Assembly (NCBI RefSeq): GCF_014268585.2
Contig: NZ_CP077092.1
Location: 4,092,001-4,156,000, forward strand
DNA from: Pseudomonas iranensis
GTDB taxonomy: Bacteria; Pseudomonadota; Gammaproteobacteria; Pseudomonadales; Pseudomonadaceae
Length of the DNA stretch: 64,000 bases
Reading direction: 5' to 3'
Part shown: positions 1 through 8,405 of the stretch, piece after piece
Numbering within the stretch: the stretch's first letter is position 1
How the letters are laid out: every line of letters starts with the position of its first letter
Position numbers and translations under genes: made by a program
The notes under the pieces: model-generated
Told to the model about the DNA's origin: nothing
What the model saw: the letters and a program-made list of their open reading frames with translations, nothing else
Database searches by the model: none

Positions 1-119
1 CGATCGCCCTCGGCGACCTGGCGTTCGAACACCGCTTCGGCCGGGTAAACGTAAGTGTCCATGAACGCAGTCACGCGCTCACGCAGTTCCTGAACCTTGG
101 GCGAATAAGCGAAATCCAT
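1..119 (-). CDS. Acyl-CoA dehydrogenase family protein, N-terminal fragment (runs off window)
   Basis: Only the first 39 codons are present; the gene continues beyond the left edge. The translation begins MDFAYSPKVQELRERV and continues with a helix ending TYVYPAEAVFERQ. This resembles the N-terminal helical domain of the larger bacterial acyl-CoA dehydrogenases (ACAD10/11-like), flavoenzymes that oxidise acyl-CoA thioesters. A GAGAAGG ribosome-binding site lies about 8 bases before the ATG. It is divergent from the LysR gene at 290, a common arrangement for a regulator and its target. The family call rests on a short stretch, so confidence is moderate. Confidence 0.6.
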   Translation of the reverse strand, partial: MDFAYSPKVQELRERVTAFMDTYVYPAEAVFERQVAEGD

Positions 120-289
120 GGGTAGTTACCTTCTCGGGCAGAGGTTGTTCAAGTCATGCAATCGATGCTAGAACAGCGCTGATCATTTACCTAGCCTATT
201 CTCGGCGTGTATAAACATTCATCACCAATATATGATCCGCTGATCGTCAGCCCAAAACACTTGCACTTAATAACAAGAGAAGCCGCGTT

Positions 290-1219
290 ATGAATCTGAG
301 CAAGGTCGACCTGAACCTTTTCATCGTCTTCGACGCGATCTACACCGAAGCCAACCTGACCCGCGCCGGGCAGATTGTCGGGATCACCCAGCCGGCGGTG
401 TCCAACGCGCTGGCGCGGTTGCGCGAAACCTTCAACGACCCGCTCTTCGTGCGTACCGCTCAGGGCATGGTGCCGACGCCGATGGCGCAGAACATCATCG
501 GCCCGGTGCGCAACGCCCTGTCGCTGCTGCGCGTATCGGTGCAGGAAAGTCGCATCTTCAACCCGGCGCAGGCGGTCAAGACCTACCGCATCAGCATGAC
601 CGACCTGACGGAAGCAATCATTCTGCCGCCACTGTTCCAGCGCCTGCGCCGCCTCGCGCCAACGGTGATCATCGAAAGCTTTCTGTCCAAGCGCCGGGAA
701 ACCACCAAGGAACTCGCGGCCGGGCGTCTGGATTTCGCCGTGGATGCGCCGCTCAATACCGACCCGCAGGTGCGCCACGTCAAGCTGATGGACGACCGTT
801 ACGTCTGCGCCATGCGCAAGGGCCATCCAATGGCGAGCAAGGAAAAACTCAGCCTCGATGACTACCTGTCGCTGACCCACATCCATATTTCCAGCCGCCG
901 CAGCGGGCTGGGCTATGTCGATCTGGCGCTGGGCAAAATGGGCATCCAGCGCAAGATCGCCCTGCGCTCGCAGCACTATCTGATGGCTTCGCAAGTGATG
1001 CAGCAGACCGACATGGTCATGACCGTGCCGGAACGCTTCGCCCGCCGCCATGATTTGCAGTCATTCAATTTGCCGGTGAATGATGTGCCCTCGGTGGAAA
1101 CGCATTTGTACTGGCACGAAAGCACCGACCAGGACCCGGCCAACCGCTGGATGCGCGAGCAGATGATCGAGTTGTGCCAGCAGGTGACGGCGCAGGAGAA
1201 GAAGCTGGAGAAGGTGTAG
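290..1219 (+). CDS. LysR-family transcriptional regulator
   Basis: A 309-residue protein with an N-terminal winged helix-turn-helix (roughly residues 4-63, including ITQPAVSNALARLRETF, the typical LysR recognition region) and a C-terminal periplasmic-binding-like effector domain. The opening NLSKVDLNLFIVFDAIY and the motif DPLFVRTAQGMVPT resemble the NodD/LeuO-like LysR branch. It is divergent from the acyl-CoA dehydrogenase gene that starts at 119, with a 170-base shared promoter region, so that gene is the likeliest target (inference). The effector is unknown. The ATG at 290 is preceded by an AAGAGAAG-type ribosome site. Confidence 0.85.
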   Translation: MNLSKVDLNLFIVFDAIYTEANLTRAGQIVGITQPAVSNALARLRETFNDPLFVRTAQGMVPTPMAQNIIGPVRNALSLLRVSVQESRIFNPAQAVKTYRISMTDLTEAIILPPLFQRLRRLAPTVIIESFLSKRRETTKELAAGRLDFAVDAPLNTDPQVRHVKLMDDRYVCAMRKGHPMASKEKLSLDDYLSLTHIHISSRRSGLGYVDLALGKMGIQRKIALRSQHYLMASQVMQQTDMVMTVPERFARRHDLQSFNLPVNDVPSVETHLYWHESTDQDPANRWMREQMIELCQQVTAQEKKLEKV

Positions 1220-1243
1220 GGCTTTTATACCGCGTTATCGTTC

Positions 1244-1326
1244 TTCGCGAGCAGGCTCGCTCCCACAATGAATTGCGTTTCATCTGAAGGAACGCGGTCG
1301 AATGTGGGAGCGAGCCTGCTCGCGAA
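1244..1326. repeat. REP doublet (REPIN)
   Basis: Two inverted copies of the 23-base REP unit (TTCGCGAGCAGGCTCGCTCCCAC and its complement) separated by about 37 bases. It lies between the LysR gene and the liuR promoter. The same unit recurs at eleven other loci in this window. Confidence 0.95.
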
Positions 1327-1358
1327 GAGGCCGGCAAACGCAGCGAGGATCTTGAGCC

Positions 1359-1374
1359 TTGACGTAAACGTAAA
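1359..1374. promoter_or_regulatory. LiuR-type operator upstream of liuR
   Basis: TTGACGTAAACGTAAA is a near match to the palindrome TTTACGTTAACGTAAA found upstream of liuA at 5446. It also contains a TTGACG -35-like element, and it sits 44 bases before the liuR ATG, which suggests autoregulation. Confidence 0.75.
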
Positions 1375-1417
1375 CCACCGATTAGCTTAGCGCCATGCCC
1401 CTTTTCCGAGCGCTTTC

Positions 1418-1816
1418 ATGAGCAGTCAGACCTACAGCATTTCCGACCTCGCCCGCGAGCTGGACATCACCACCCGGGCGATCCGCTTTTATGAAGAGCA
1501 AGGCCTGCTCAGCCCCGAGCGTCGTGGCCAGGAACGTATCTATTCGCCGCGCGACAAGGTCACCCTGAAGCTGATCCTGCGCGGCAAGCGCATCGGTTTT
1601 TCCCTGGCCGAATGCCGCGAGCTGATCGAACTCTACGACCCGTCCGGCGGTAACACCAAACAGCTCAACAGCATGCTGGCGAAAATCAGCGAACGCCGCG
1701 AACAGCTCGAACAGCAGCTGCTGGATATCGAACAGATGAAGCTCGAGCTGGATACTGCTGAAGAGCGCTGCGTGCAGGCGCTGGAGCAGACGCTCAAGAG
1801 CCAGCAGGCGGTCTAG
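1418..1816 (+). CDS. liuR: MerR-family regulator of leucine/isovalerate catabolism (LiuR)
   Basis: A 132-residue MerR-family protein. The N-terminal winged helix (YSISDLARELDITTRAIRFYEEQGLL, residues 6-31) is followed by a DNA-binding wing and a C-terminal coiled coil (about residues 85-125, rich in E, Q and L) used for dimerisation. No cysteine metal-binding loop is present, as expected for a regulator of acyl-CoA metabolism. The next gene encodes the last enzyme of the pathway (liuE), and palindromic sites of one type precede both liuR and liuA. LiuR is known in gamma-proteobacteria as the regulator of liu genes. The ATG at 1418 follows the operator closely. Confidence 0.88.
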   Translation: MSSQTYSISDLARELDITTRAIRFYEEQGLLSPERRGQERIYSPRDKVTLKLILRGKRIGFSLAECRELIELYDPSGGNTKQLNSMLAKISERREQLEQQLLDIEQMKLELDTAEERCVQALEQTLKSQQAV

Positions 1817-1833
1817 CCAACACTGGCGCCCCT

Positions 1834-1921
1834 GTGGGAGCGAGCCTGCTCGCGAATGCATTCTGTCATCCAGCATTAACGGTGACTGATCCACCGCTTT
1901 CGCGAGCAGGCTCGCTCCCAC
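1834..1921. repeat. REP doublet (REPIN)
   Basis: Inverted pair of the GTGGGAGCGAGCCTGCTCGCGAA unit, lying between liuR and liuE. If the two genes are cotranscribed, the RNA would carry a long hairpin here. Confidence 0.95.
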
Positions 1922-1961
1922 AGGGTTCTTCGTGAACTCAAAAAACAGGCAGGTCCCACCC

Positions 1962-2861
1962 ATGTCCCTCCCCTCCCAAGTACGCCTGATCGAAGTCGGC
2001 CCGCGCGATGGCCTGCAGAACGAAGCCCAACCGATCAGCGTCGCCGACAAGGTGCAACTGGTCGATGCCCTGAGCGCCGCAGGGCTTGGCTACATCGAAG
2101 TCGGCAGTTTCGTCTCGCCCAAGTGGGTGCCGCAAATGGCCGGATCCGCCGAAGTGTTCGCGCAGATCCAGCGCAAACCCGGCGTGACCTACGGCGCGCT
2201 GGCGCCGAACCTGCGCGGCTTTGAAGACGCGCTCTGCGCCGGGGTCACGGAAGTCGCAGTGTTCGCTGCGGCTTCCGAGGCGTTCTCGCAGCGCAATATC
2301 AATTGCTCGATCAGCGAAAGCCTGGCGCGGTTTGCGCCGATCATGGAGGCGGCGAAACAACACGGCGTTACCGTGCGCGGTTACGTTTCCTGTGTGTTGG
2401 GCTGCCCGTATGAAGGCACGGTCGCGCCGGAACAAGTGGCGATGGTCGCGCGTGAACTGTACGCGATGGGCTGCTACGAAGTGTCGCTGGGCGACACCAT
2501 CGGCACCGGCACGGCGGGCGCGACCCGACGCCTGTTCGAGGTGGTCTCGGCGCAGGTGCCACGGGACAGACTCGCCGGGCATTTTCACGACACCTACGGC
2601 CAGGCCATGGCCAATATCTATGCCAGCCTGCTCGAAGGCATTGCGGTGTTCGACAGCTCTATCGCCGGCCTCGGCGGCTGCCCGTACGCCAAAGGCGCGA
2701 GCGGTAACGTTGCCACCGAAGATGTGGTGTACCTGCTCAACGGCCTGGGCATCGAGACCGGTATCGACCTGGACGCCTTGATTGCCGCGGGCCAGCAGAT
2801 CAGCGCAGTGCTCGGCCGCCCGAGCGGTTCGCGGGTGGCCAAGGCGCGCAGCGCGCAGTGA
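1962..2861 (+). CDS. liuE: Hydroxymethylglutaryl-CoA lyase
   Basis: A 299-residue TIM-barrel enzyme of the HMGL/DRE family that cleaves 3-hydroxy-3-methylglutaryl-CoA to acetoacetate and acetyl-CoA, the last step of leucine degradation. The start VRLIEVGPRDGLQNE carries the metal and substrate residues (R-D-x-L-Q-N-E), and the signature GLGGCPYAKGASGN near residue 240 contains the catalytic cysteine. The ATG at 1962 is preferred over an upstream GTG at 1932 because the family start is close to the VRLIEVGPRDG motif and an AGGCAGG sequence precedes it. It is also called mvaB. It lies downstream of liuR, with the CrcY-like RNA directly after it. Confidence 0.93.
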   Translation: MSLPSQVRLIEVGPRDGLQNEAQPISVADKVQLVDALSAAGLGYIEVGSFVSPKWVPQMAGSAEVFAQIQRKPGVTYGALAPNLRGFEDALCAGVTEVAVFAAASEAFSQRNINCSISESLARFAPIMEAAKQHGVTVRGYVSCVLGCPYEGTVAPEQVAMVARELYAMGCYEVSLGDTIGTGTAGATRRLFEVVSAQVPRDRLAGHFHDTYGQAMANIYASLLEGIAVFDSSIAGLGGCPYAKGASGNVATEDVVYLLNGLGIETGIDLDALIAAGQQISAVLGRPSGSRVAKARSAQ

Positions 2862-2863
2862 GG

Positions 2864-2904
2864 TGTTACCGCTGCGTCAGCGATGTGGGCAAAAGCGAGT
2901 AACA
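2864..2904. promoter_or_regulatory. Candidate CbrB upstream activating sequence for the CrcY-like RNA
   Basis: The inverted half-sites TGTTAC (2864-2869) and GTAACA (2899-2904), 29 bases apart, lie about 80-120 bases before a sigma-54 promoter. That position and symmetry fit an NtrC-family activator such as CbrB, which is known to drive crcZ and crcY in Pseudomonas. Confidence 0.6.
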
Positions 2905-2985
2905 CGGAAACAAATTGTCTGGCTTTGCCTGGAGCCGAAAAAGCCTGAAAACCTTAAGTAGCTGATTTATAAAGGCTTTTAAAAG

Positions 2986-3002
2986 TTGGCACGACACCTG
3001 CT
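2986..3002 (+). promoter_or_regulatory. Sigma-54 (RpoN) promoter
   Basis: TTGGCACGACACCTGCT has the invariant GG (2988-2989) and GC (3000-3001) with exactly 10 bases between them, matching the -24/-12 consensus. Transcription would start near 3013. Confidence 0.85.
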
Positions 3003-3012
3003 ATCTCTATCG

Positions 3013-3385
3013 CATAACAAGAATAAAAAGCCGCAAACCAATAAAAACAAGACGAAACGACTCTGACATAACAAGAACAACACGGCAGAGACGCAGCTAA
3101 CAGATTTTTTTGGAGAAGGTGTGCTTTTCAGGGTGCTCTCAGGAGTGACCCGCAACCGGGCAGAGAACAATAAAACTACCTTCAGGTAGCTCCCGAATCG
3201 GTTGGATCGTTAAACGAGAAAGCGGATCAGCGCTCAAAAAAATACGTTTGCTCTTGACCCCGGATGGGGGTCGCCAGAAAGCTGTACAGGGCCACGGTTG
3301 CCAAAAACAACAACAGACCGACCCTCAATAATAAAAAGAGCACGCAACGACAAATTAAAGGGGAGCTTCGGCTCCCCTTTGTGCT
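3013..3385 (+). ncRNA. crcY: CrcY-type small RNA (Hfq/Crc-sequestering)
   Basis: This region has no credible ORF. It carries repeated A-rich CA motifs (AAnAAnAA type) at about 3016-3026, 3040-3051, 3070-3080, 3166-3173, 3306-3313 and 3327-3334, a sigma-54 promoter in front and a strong hairpin at 3357-3380. These are the hallmarks of the CrcZ/CrcY/CrcX RNAs, which titrate the Hfq-Crc complex and relieve catabolite repression under CbrAB control. From memory, crcY in P. putida lies directly downstream of the HMG-CoA lyase gene, the same neighbour as here, so the crcY name is preferred over crcZ (normally next to cbrB). Ends are approximate. Confidence 0.82.
3357..3380 (+). terminator. Terminator hairpin of the CrcY-like RNA
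   Basis: AAAGGGGAGC-TTCG-GCTCCCCTTT is a perfect 10-bp stem with a stable tetraloop, followed by GTGCTTTCTG. Confidence 0.8.
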
Positions 3386-3418
3386 TTCTGTGATTCGTCT
3401 CTCTATCACTGCATCCCT

Positions 3419-3505
3419 GTGGGAGCGAGCCTGCTCGCGAAAACGGTGTGCCAGACACATTTGCGCTGAATGACACACCGCATTCGCGAGCAGGCTCGCT
3501 CCCAC
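3419..3505. repeat. REP doublet (REPIN)
   Basis: Inverted REP pair just beyond the sRNA terminator, between it and the end of the convergent acyl-CoA ligase gene. Confidence 0.95.
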
Positions 3506-3518
3506 AGAAGGTTTTTGA

Positions 3519-5216
3519 TTATCCCTCGATTGTTTTCAGCTCCTCGATACTGATCTCACGCATCCTGAATTTCTGGATCTTGCCCGTCACCGTCATCGGA
3601 AACGCGTCGACGAATTTGAAGTAACGCGGTGTCTTGAAATGGGCGATGCGTTCCTTGCACCAGGTTTGCAGCTCCAGCTCCGAGGCGCTGTGGCCGGGGT
3701 GGAATTTGATCCAGGCAACGATTTCTTCACCGTAGCGCGAGCACGGAATGCCGATCACCTGCACGTCGGCCACCGCCGGATGGGTGAAGAAGAACTCCTC
3801 CAGCTCACGGGGGTAAACGTTCTCGCCGCCACGAATGATCATGTCCTTGTTACGCCCGGCGATGTTGACGTAACCCTCCTCGTTCATGCTCGCCAGGTCG
3901 CCGGTGTGCATCCACCCCGCCTCATCGATGGCTTCGGCAGTAGCCTGCGGGTTGTTCCAGTAGCCGAGCATCACGCTGTAGCCGCGCGTGCATAATTCGC
4001 CGATGGTCCCGCGCGGCACGAGGTTGCCGGCGGTGTCGATGATCTTGCTTTCCAGTTGTGGCTGGGTGCGCCCGACCGTGGTGACGCGCAATTCCAGCTC
4101 ATCAGCAGGCCCGGTCTGCAGCGACACCGGGCTGGTTTCGGTCATGCCATAGGCGATCTGCACTTCGCTCATGTGCATTTCGTTGATCACCCGGCGCATG
4201 ACCTCGATCGGGCAGGTGGCGCCGGCCATGATCCCGGTGCGCAGGCTCGACAGGTCGAAAGTCTGCCGCTGCGGCTGATCGAGCATGGCGATGAACATGG
4301 TCGGCACACCGTACAGCGCCGTGGCTTTTTCTTCGGCCACCGCTTGCAGGGTCAGCGCCGGATCGAAAGCGTCATTGGGGTAAATCATCGTGCTGCCATG
4401 GGTGACGCAACCCAGGTTGCCCATGACCATGCCGAAGCAGTGATACAGCGGCACCGGAATCACCAGACGATCGGCAGCCGTCAGGCCGAGGCTTTCGCCG
4501 ACCATGTAGCCGTTGTTGAGAATGTTGTAGTGACTGAGGGTCGCGCCCTTGGGGAAACCGGTGGTGCCGGAGGTGTACTGGATGTTCACCGGTTGATCGA
4601 AATGCAGGCTGGCACTGCGTTCACGCAATTGGTCGGGCGAGACGCTGACCGCCAGATCGCTGAGCTGCGACCACGGCAGAAAACCGGGCGGCGGATTGGC
4701 ATCGAGGCTGATCACGCCGCGCAGCTCCGGCAGGCGTTCGCTGCGCAGCTGACCGATGGCGTGCTCAGCCAATTCTGGCGCCAGGCTCTGGAGCATTTCG
4801 TGGTAATTCGAGGTCTTGAACGCTCCGGCACAGACCAGCCACTGGCAGCCGGATTGCTTGAGCACGTACTCGAGTTCGGAGCTGCGGTAGGCCGGATTGA
4901 TGTTGACCAGGATCACGCCGATCTTCGCCGTGGCGAACTGGGTAATGCACCACTGCGCGCAATTCGGCGCCCAGATGCCGAGGCGATCGCCGGTCTGCAA
5001 GCCCAGCGCGAGCAAGGCTCTGGCCTGCTCATCCACCGCCTCGGCCAGTTGCCGCCACGAATACCGCAGCCGTTGATGGCGCACCACCAACGCCTCGCCG
5101 TCCGGGTGTTGCGCGACAGTCTGATCGAAGCGCTGACCAATGGTCATCGCCAGCAGGGCTTTGTCCTGAGAGCCACGGGTGTAGCTGCGCTGCGGGTTTG
5201 CACTGGGTTGATCCAT
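3519..5216 (-). CDS. AMP-binding acyl-CoA ligase (fatty-acyl-CoA synthetase family)
   Basis: A 565-residue ANL-superfamily enzyme that activates a carboxylic acid with ATP and joins it to CoA. The P-loop-like motif [12 protein letters not shown] (near residue 215), the GMTETSPV motif, the hinge motif [27 protein letters not shown] and the C-terminal catalytic lysine in [12 protein letters not shown] are all intact, so it should be active. Substrate specificity cannot be read from sequence. Position beside the liu genes suggests branched short- or medium-chain acids such as isovalerate (inference). It is divergent from liuA, with a LiuR-type site and a REPIN between them. The ATG at 5216 follows AGGGGTC. 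Confidence 0.88.
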   Translation of the reverse strand: MDQPSANPQRSYTRGSQDKALLAMTIGQRFDQTVAQHPDGEALVVRHQRLRYSWRQLAEAVDEQARALLALGLQTGDRLGIWAPNCAQWCITQFATAKIGVILVNINPAYRSSELEYVLKQSGCQWLVCAGAFKTSNYHEMLQSLAPELAEHAIGQLRSERLPELRGVISLDANPPPGFLPWSQLSDLAVSVSPDQLRERSASLHFDQPVNIQYTSGTTGFPKGATLSHYNILNNGYMVGESLGLTAADRLVIPVPLYHCFGMVMGNLGCVTHGSTMIYPNDAFDPALTLQAVAEEKATALYGVPTMFIAMLDQPQRQTFDLSSLRTGIMAGATCPIEVMRRVINEMHMSEVQIAYGMTETSPVSLQTGPADELELRVTTVGRTQPQLESKIIDTAGNLVPRGTIGELCTRGYSVMLGYWNNPQATAEAIDEAGWMHTGDLASMNEEGYVNIAGRNKDMIIRGGENVYPRELEEFFFTHPAVADVQVIGIPCSRYGEEIVAWIKFHPGHSASELELQTWCKERIAHFKTPRYFKFVDAFPMTVTGKIQKFRMREISIEELKTIEG

Positions 5217-5265
5217 GACGACCCCTATTGTCTTTATTAGTGGGTTTTCCCGGTTTTGAATCCCT

Positions 5266-5353
5266 GTGGGAGCGAGCCTGCTCGCGAATACGCTGCGTCA
5301 TTCACCCTTGAGGGCGACTGGCACAGCGCTTTCGCGAGCAGGCTCGCTCCCAC
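5266..5353. repeat. REP doublet (REPIN)
   Basis: Inverted REP pair inside the divergent promoter region between the acyl-CoA ligase gene and liuA. Confidence 0.95.
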
Positions 5354-5402
5354 CAGAAACAAACCGATATCTGATCCTGAACTGCCCTTACTCTCGCCCA
5401 AG

Positions 5403-5461
5403 TTGACGCTTACGTAAAGCCGATTGACAGTCGATCTCTGGAAGCTTTACGTTAACGTAAA
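5403..5461. promoter_or_regulatory. Two LiuR-type operators with a promoter, upstream of liuA
   Basis: Site 1 is TTGACGCTTACGTAAA (5403-5418). Site 2 is the perfect 16-base palindrome TTTACGTTAACGTAAA (5446-5461). A TTGACA -35-like hexamer lies at 5424-5429, so site 2 would cover the -10 region, consistent with repression. Site 1 could also act on the divergent acyl-CoA ligase gene. Confidence 0.8.
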
Positions 5462-5516
5462 GCTGAGCGCCGATTCGTCGTGCGCTCCACCCGATAAAAA
5501 AGCCAAAAGGTGCCAC

Positions 5517-6680
5517 ATGAGCTATCCATCCCTGAATTTCGCCCTCGGTGAAACCATCGACATGCTGCGCGATCAGGTGCAGTCCTTCGTCGCCGATCAG
5601 ATCGCCCCGCGTGCCGCGCAGATCGATCACGACAACCTGTTCCCCGCCGACATGTGGCGCAAATTCGGTGACATGGGCCTGCTCGGCATCACCGTGCCGG
5701 AAGAGTACGGCGGCGCGGGTCTGGGTTACCTGGCGCACGTGGTGGCGATGGAAGAAATCAGCCGTGGCTCGGCGTCAGTGGCGTTGTCCTATGGCGCGCA
5801 CTCCAACCTTTGCGTCAACCAGATCAACCGCAACGGCAATCACGAACAGAAAACCAAATACCTGCCAAAACTGATCAGCGGCGAACACGTCGGCGCCCTG
5901 GCGATGAGCGAGCCCAACGCCGGTTCCGACGTGGTTTCGATGAAACTGCGCGCCGATAAACGCGGCGACCGCTTCGTCCTCAACGGCAGCAAAACCTGGA
6001 TCACCAACGGTCCGGACGCCAACACCTACGTGATCTACGCCAAGACCGACCTGGAAAAAGGCCCCCACGGCATCACCGCGTTCATCGTCGAGCGTGACTG
6101 GAAAGGCTTCAGCCGCAGCAACAAGTTCGACAAGCTCGGCATGCGCGGCTCCAACACCTGCGAGCTGTTTTTCGATGACGTCGAAGTACCCGAAGAGAAC
6201 ATCCTCGGCGTGCTCAACGGTGGCGTGAAAGTGCTGATGAGCGGCCTCGATTACGAACGCGTGGTGCTCTCGGGCGGCCCGACCGGGATCATGCAGTCGT
6301 GCATGGACCTGATCGTGCCGTACATCCACGACCGCAAGCAGTTCGGCCAGAGCATCGGCGAATTCCAACTGATCCAGGGCAAAGTCGCCGACATGTACAC
6401 CCAGCTCAACGCCAGTCGCGCCTACCTCTACGCGGTGGCCCAGGCTTGCGAGCGCGGCGAAACCACGCGCAAGGACGCGGCCGGGGTGATCCTCTATACC
6501 GCCGAACGCGCCACGCAAATGGCCCTCGACGCGATCCAGATTCTCGGCGGCAACGGCTACATCAACGAATTCCCCGCCGGCCGCCTGCTGCGCGACGCCA
6601 AGCTCTACGAAATCGGCGCCGGCACCAGCGAGATCCGCCGCATGCTGATCGGCCGCGAACTGTTCAACGAGACGAAATGA
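5517..6680 (+). CDS. liuA: Isovaleryl-CoA dehydrogenase
   Basis: A 387-residue FAD-dependent acyl-CoA dehydrogenase that oxidises isovaleryl-CoA to 3-methylcrotonyl-CoA. The family signatures [10 protein letters not shown] and [33 protein letters not shown] are present. The expected catalytic base is Glu247 in LDYERVVL, the internal position typical of isovaleryl- and long-chain enzymes rather than the C-terminal position of other acyl-CoA dehydrogenases. The ATG at 5517 is chosen because it follows AAAAGGTG and places [17 protein letters not shown] at the N-terminus; an earlier in-frame codon would lie inside the operator. It is the first gene of liuABCD. Confidence 0.95.
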   Translation: MSYPSLNFALGETIDMLRDQVQSFVADQIAPRAAQIDHDNLFPADMWRKFGDMGLLGITVPEEYGGAGLGYLAHVVAMEEISRGSASVALSYGAHSNLCVNQINRNGNHEQKTKYLPKLISGEHVGALAMSEPNAGSDVVSMKLRADKRGDRFVLNGSKTWITNGPDANTYVIYAKTDLEKGPHGITAFIVERDWKGFSRSNKFDKLGMRGSNTCELFFDDVEVPEENILGVLNGGVKVLMSGLDYERVVLSGGPTGIMQSCMDLIVPYIHDRKQFGQSIGEFQLIQGKVADMYTQLNASRAYLYAVAQACERGETTRKDAAGVILYTAERATQMALDAIQILGGNGYINEFPAGRLLRDAKLYEIGAGTSEIRRMLIGRELFNETK

Positions 6681-6688
6681 ATTTCGTC

Positions 6689-6770
6689 AGCTGCAAGCCG
6701 CAAGCTACAAGCTGCAAGAGATCCACGCTCTTGCCCCGACTTGCAGCTTGCCGCTTGTAGCTAGAAGCTG
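6689..6770. repeat. Dispersed inverted repeat (GCTGCAAGC-type) between liuA and liuB
   Basis: The left arm (6689-6720) is built of GCAAGC/TACAAGC words, and the right arm (6728-6770) is its approximate complement. It sits inside the liu operon and would form a long hairpin in the mRNA. The word composition is like a dispersed Pseudomonas intergenic repeat distinct from the REP unit. Confidence 0.7.
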
Positions 6771-6787
6771 CTTACGGAGTAAGCCCC

Positions 6788-8392
6788 ATGATTCTGCACA
6801 CTCAGCTCAACCCGCGCTCGGCGGAGTTCGCTGCCAACTGCGCGGCGATGCTCAAACAGGTCGACGCGCTGCACACCCTCCTCGCCCAAGTGGCGCAGGG
6901 TGGCGGTGTCAAAGCGCAGGAACGCCACACCTCGCGGGGTAAATTACTGCCGCGCGAGCGCATCAATCGCTTGCTCGATCCGGGCTCGCCGTTTCTCGAA
7001 ATCAGCCAACTCGCCGCCCATGCGGTTTACGGCGAAGACGTCCCGGCTGCCGGTGTGATCGCCGGGATCGGTCGCGTCGAAGGCGTGGAGTGCATGATCG
7101 TCGCCAACGATGCGACGGTGAAAGGTGGCTCGTATTACCCGCTCACCGTGAAAAAACACCTGCGCGCGCAGACCATCGCCCAGCAGAATCGCCTGCCGTG
7201 TATTTATCTGGTGGACTCGGGCGGCGCCAACTTGCCGCGTCAGGACGAAGTGTTTCCGGATCGCGAGCACTTCGGACGGATCTTTTTCAACCAGGCCAAC
7301 ATGAGCGCCATGGGCATCCCGCAGATCGCTGTGGTCATGGGCTCGTGCACCGCCGGCGGCGCGTACGTGCCGGCAATGGCGGACGAGGCGATCATGGTGC
7401 GCAACCAGGCGACGATTTTTCTCGCCGGCCCGCCGCTGGTGAAAGCCGCGACCGGCGAAGTGGTCAGCGCCGAAGACCTCGGCGGCGCCGATGTGCACTG
7501 CAAGACCTCCGGCGTGGCCGACCATTACGCCGAGAACGACGAACACGCCCTCGCCCTCGCCCGCCGCAGCGTTGCCAACCTCAACTGGCGCAAACTCGGC
7601 GAGGTGCAGCAGCGCACGCCGATTGCGCCGCTGTACGCCAGCGACGAGCTGTACGGCGTGGTTCCGGCCGACGCCAAGCAGCCTTTCGATGTGCGCGAAG
7701 TGATCGCGCGGCTGGTCGACGGTTCGGTGTTCGATGAATTCAAAGCGCTGTTCGGCACCACACTGGTCTGCGGTTTCGCTCATCTGCATGGCTACCCGAT
7801 CGCGATTCTGGCGAACAACGGCATCCTCTTCGCCGAAGCCGCGCAGAAAGGCGCGCACTTCATCGAACTGGCCTGCCAGCGCGGCATCCCGCTGCTGTTT
7901 CTGCAGAACATCACCGGTTTCATGGTCGGCCAGAAATACGAGGCCGGCGGCATCGCCAAACACGGCGCCAAACTGGTGACCGCGGTGGCCTGCGCCAAGG
8001 TGCCGAAATTCACCGTGATCATCGGCGGCAGCTTCGGTGCCGGCAACTACGGCATGTGCGGTCGCGCTTACGATCCGCGTTTTTTGTGGATGTGGCCGAA
8101 TGCGCGGATTGGCGTGATGGGCGCCGAACAGGCCGCAGGCGTCCTGGTGCAGGTCAAGCGCGAACAGGCCGAACGCAGCGGTCAGGCGTTCAGCGCCGAG
8201 CAGGAGACCGAGATCAAGCAGCCGATTCTCGACCAGTACGAAGAACAGGGTCACCCCTACTACTCCAGCGCGCGGCTGTGGGACGACGGCGTCATCGATC
8301 CGGCTCAGACCCGCGACGTACTGGCCCTGGCCTTGTCCGCGTCGCTGAACGCGCCAATCGAACCGAGCCGCTTCGGCGTGTTCCGGATGTGA
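6788..8392 (+). CDS. liuB: Methylcrotonoyl-CoA carboxylase, carboxyltransferase (beta) subunit
   Basis: A 534-residue carboxyltransferase of the crotonase superfamily. It moves the carboxyl group from carboxybiotin on LiuD to 3-methylcrotonyl-CoA, making 3-methylglutaconyl-CoA. Two crotonase-like halves are visible, with oxyanion-type glycine motifs ([16 protein letters not shown] and [16 protein letters not shown]) and the biotin-binding stretch [27 protein letters not shown]. Length is normal for the family. An ATG at 6788 follows GGAGT. liuC begins 13 bases after its stop. Confidence 0.95.
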   Translation: MILHTQLNPRSAEFAANCAAMLKQVDALHTLLAQVAQGGGVKAQERHTSRGKLLPRERINRLLDPGSPFLEISQLAAHAVYGEDVPAAGVIAGIGRVEGVECMIVANDATVKGGSYYPLTVKKHLRAQTIAQQNRLPCIYLVDSGGANLPRQDEVFPDREHFGRIFFNQANMSAMGIPQIAVVMGSCTAGGAYVPAMADEAIMVRNQATIFLAGPPLVKAATGEVVSAEDLGGADVHCKTSGVADHYAENDEHALALARRSVANLNWRKLGEVQQRTPIAPLYASDELYGVVPADAKQPFDVREVIARLVDGSVFDEFKALFGTTLVCGFAHLHGYPIAILANNGILFAEAAQKGAHFIELACQRGIPLLFLQNITGFMVGQKYEAGGIAKHGAKLVTAVACAKVPKFTVIIGGSFGAGNYGMCGRAYDPRFLWMWPNARIGVMGAEQAAGVLVQVKREQAERSGQAFSAEQETEIKQPILDQYEEQGHPYYSSARLWDDGVIDPAQTRDVLALALSASLNAPIEPSRFGVFRM

Positions 8393-8405
8393 TGGGGAGA
8401 ATCTG

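Noticed and set aside
191..1051. Long open frame on the minus strand opposite the LysR gene
   Set aside because: It is a shadow of the LysR codons in GC-rich DNA; the plus-strand protein has a clear family match and ribosome site.
3227..3505. Short frames across the CrcY 3' end and the REPIN
   Set aside because: Their translations contain the REP-derived words RAGSLP or SEPARE and overlap the sRNA and its terminator.
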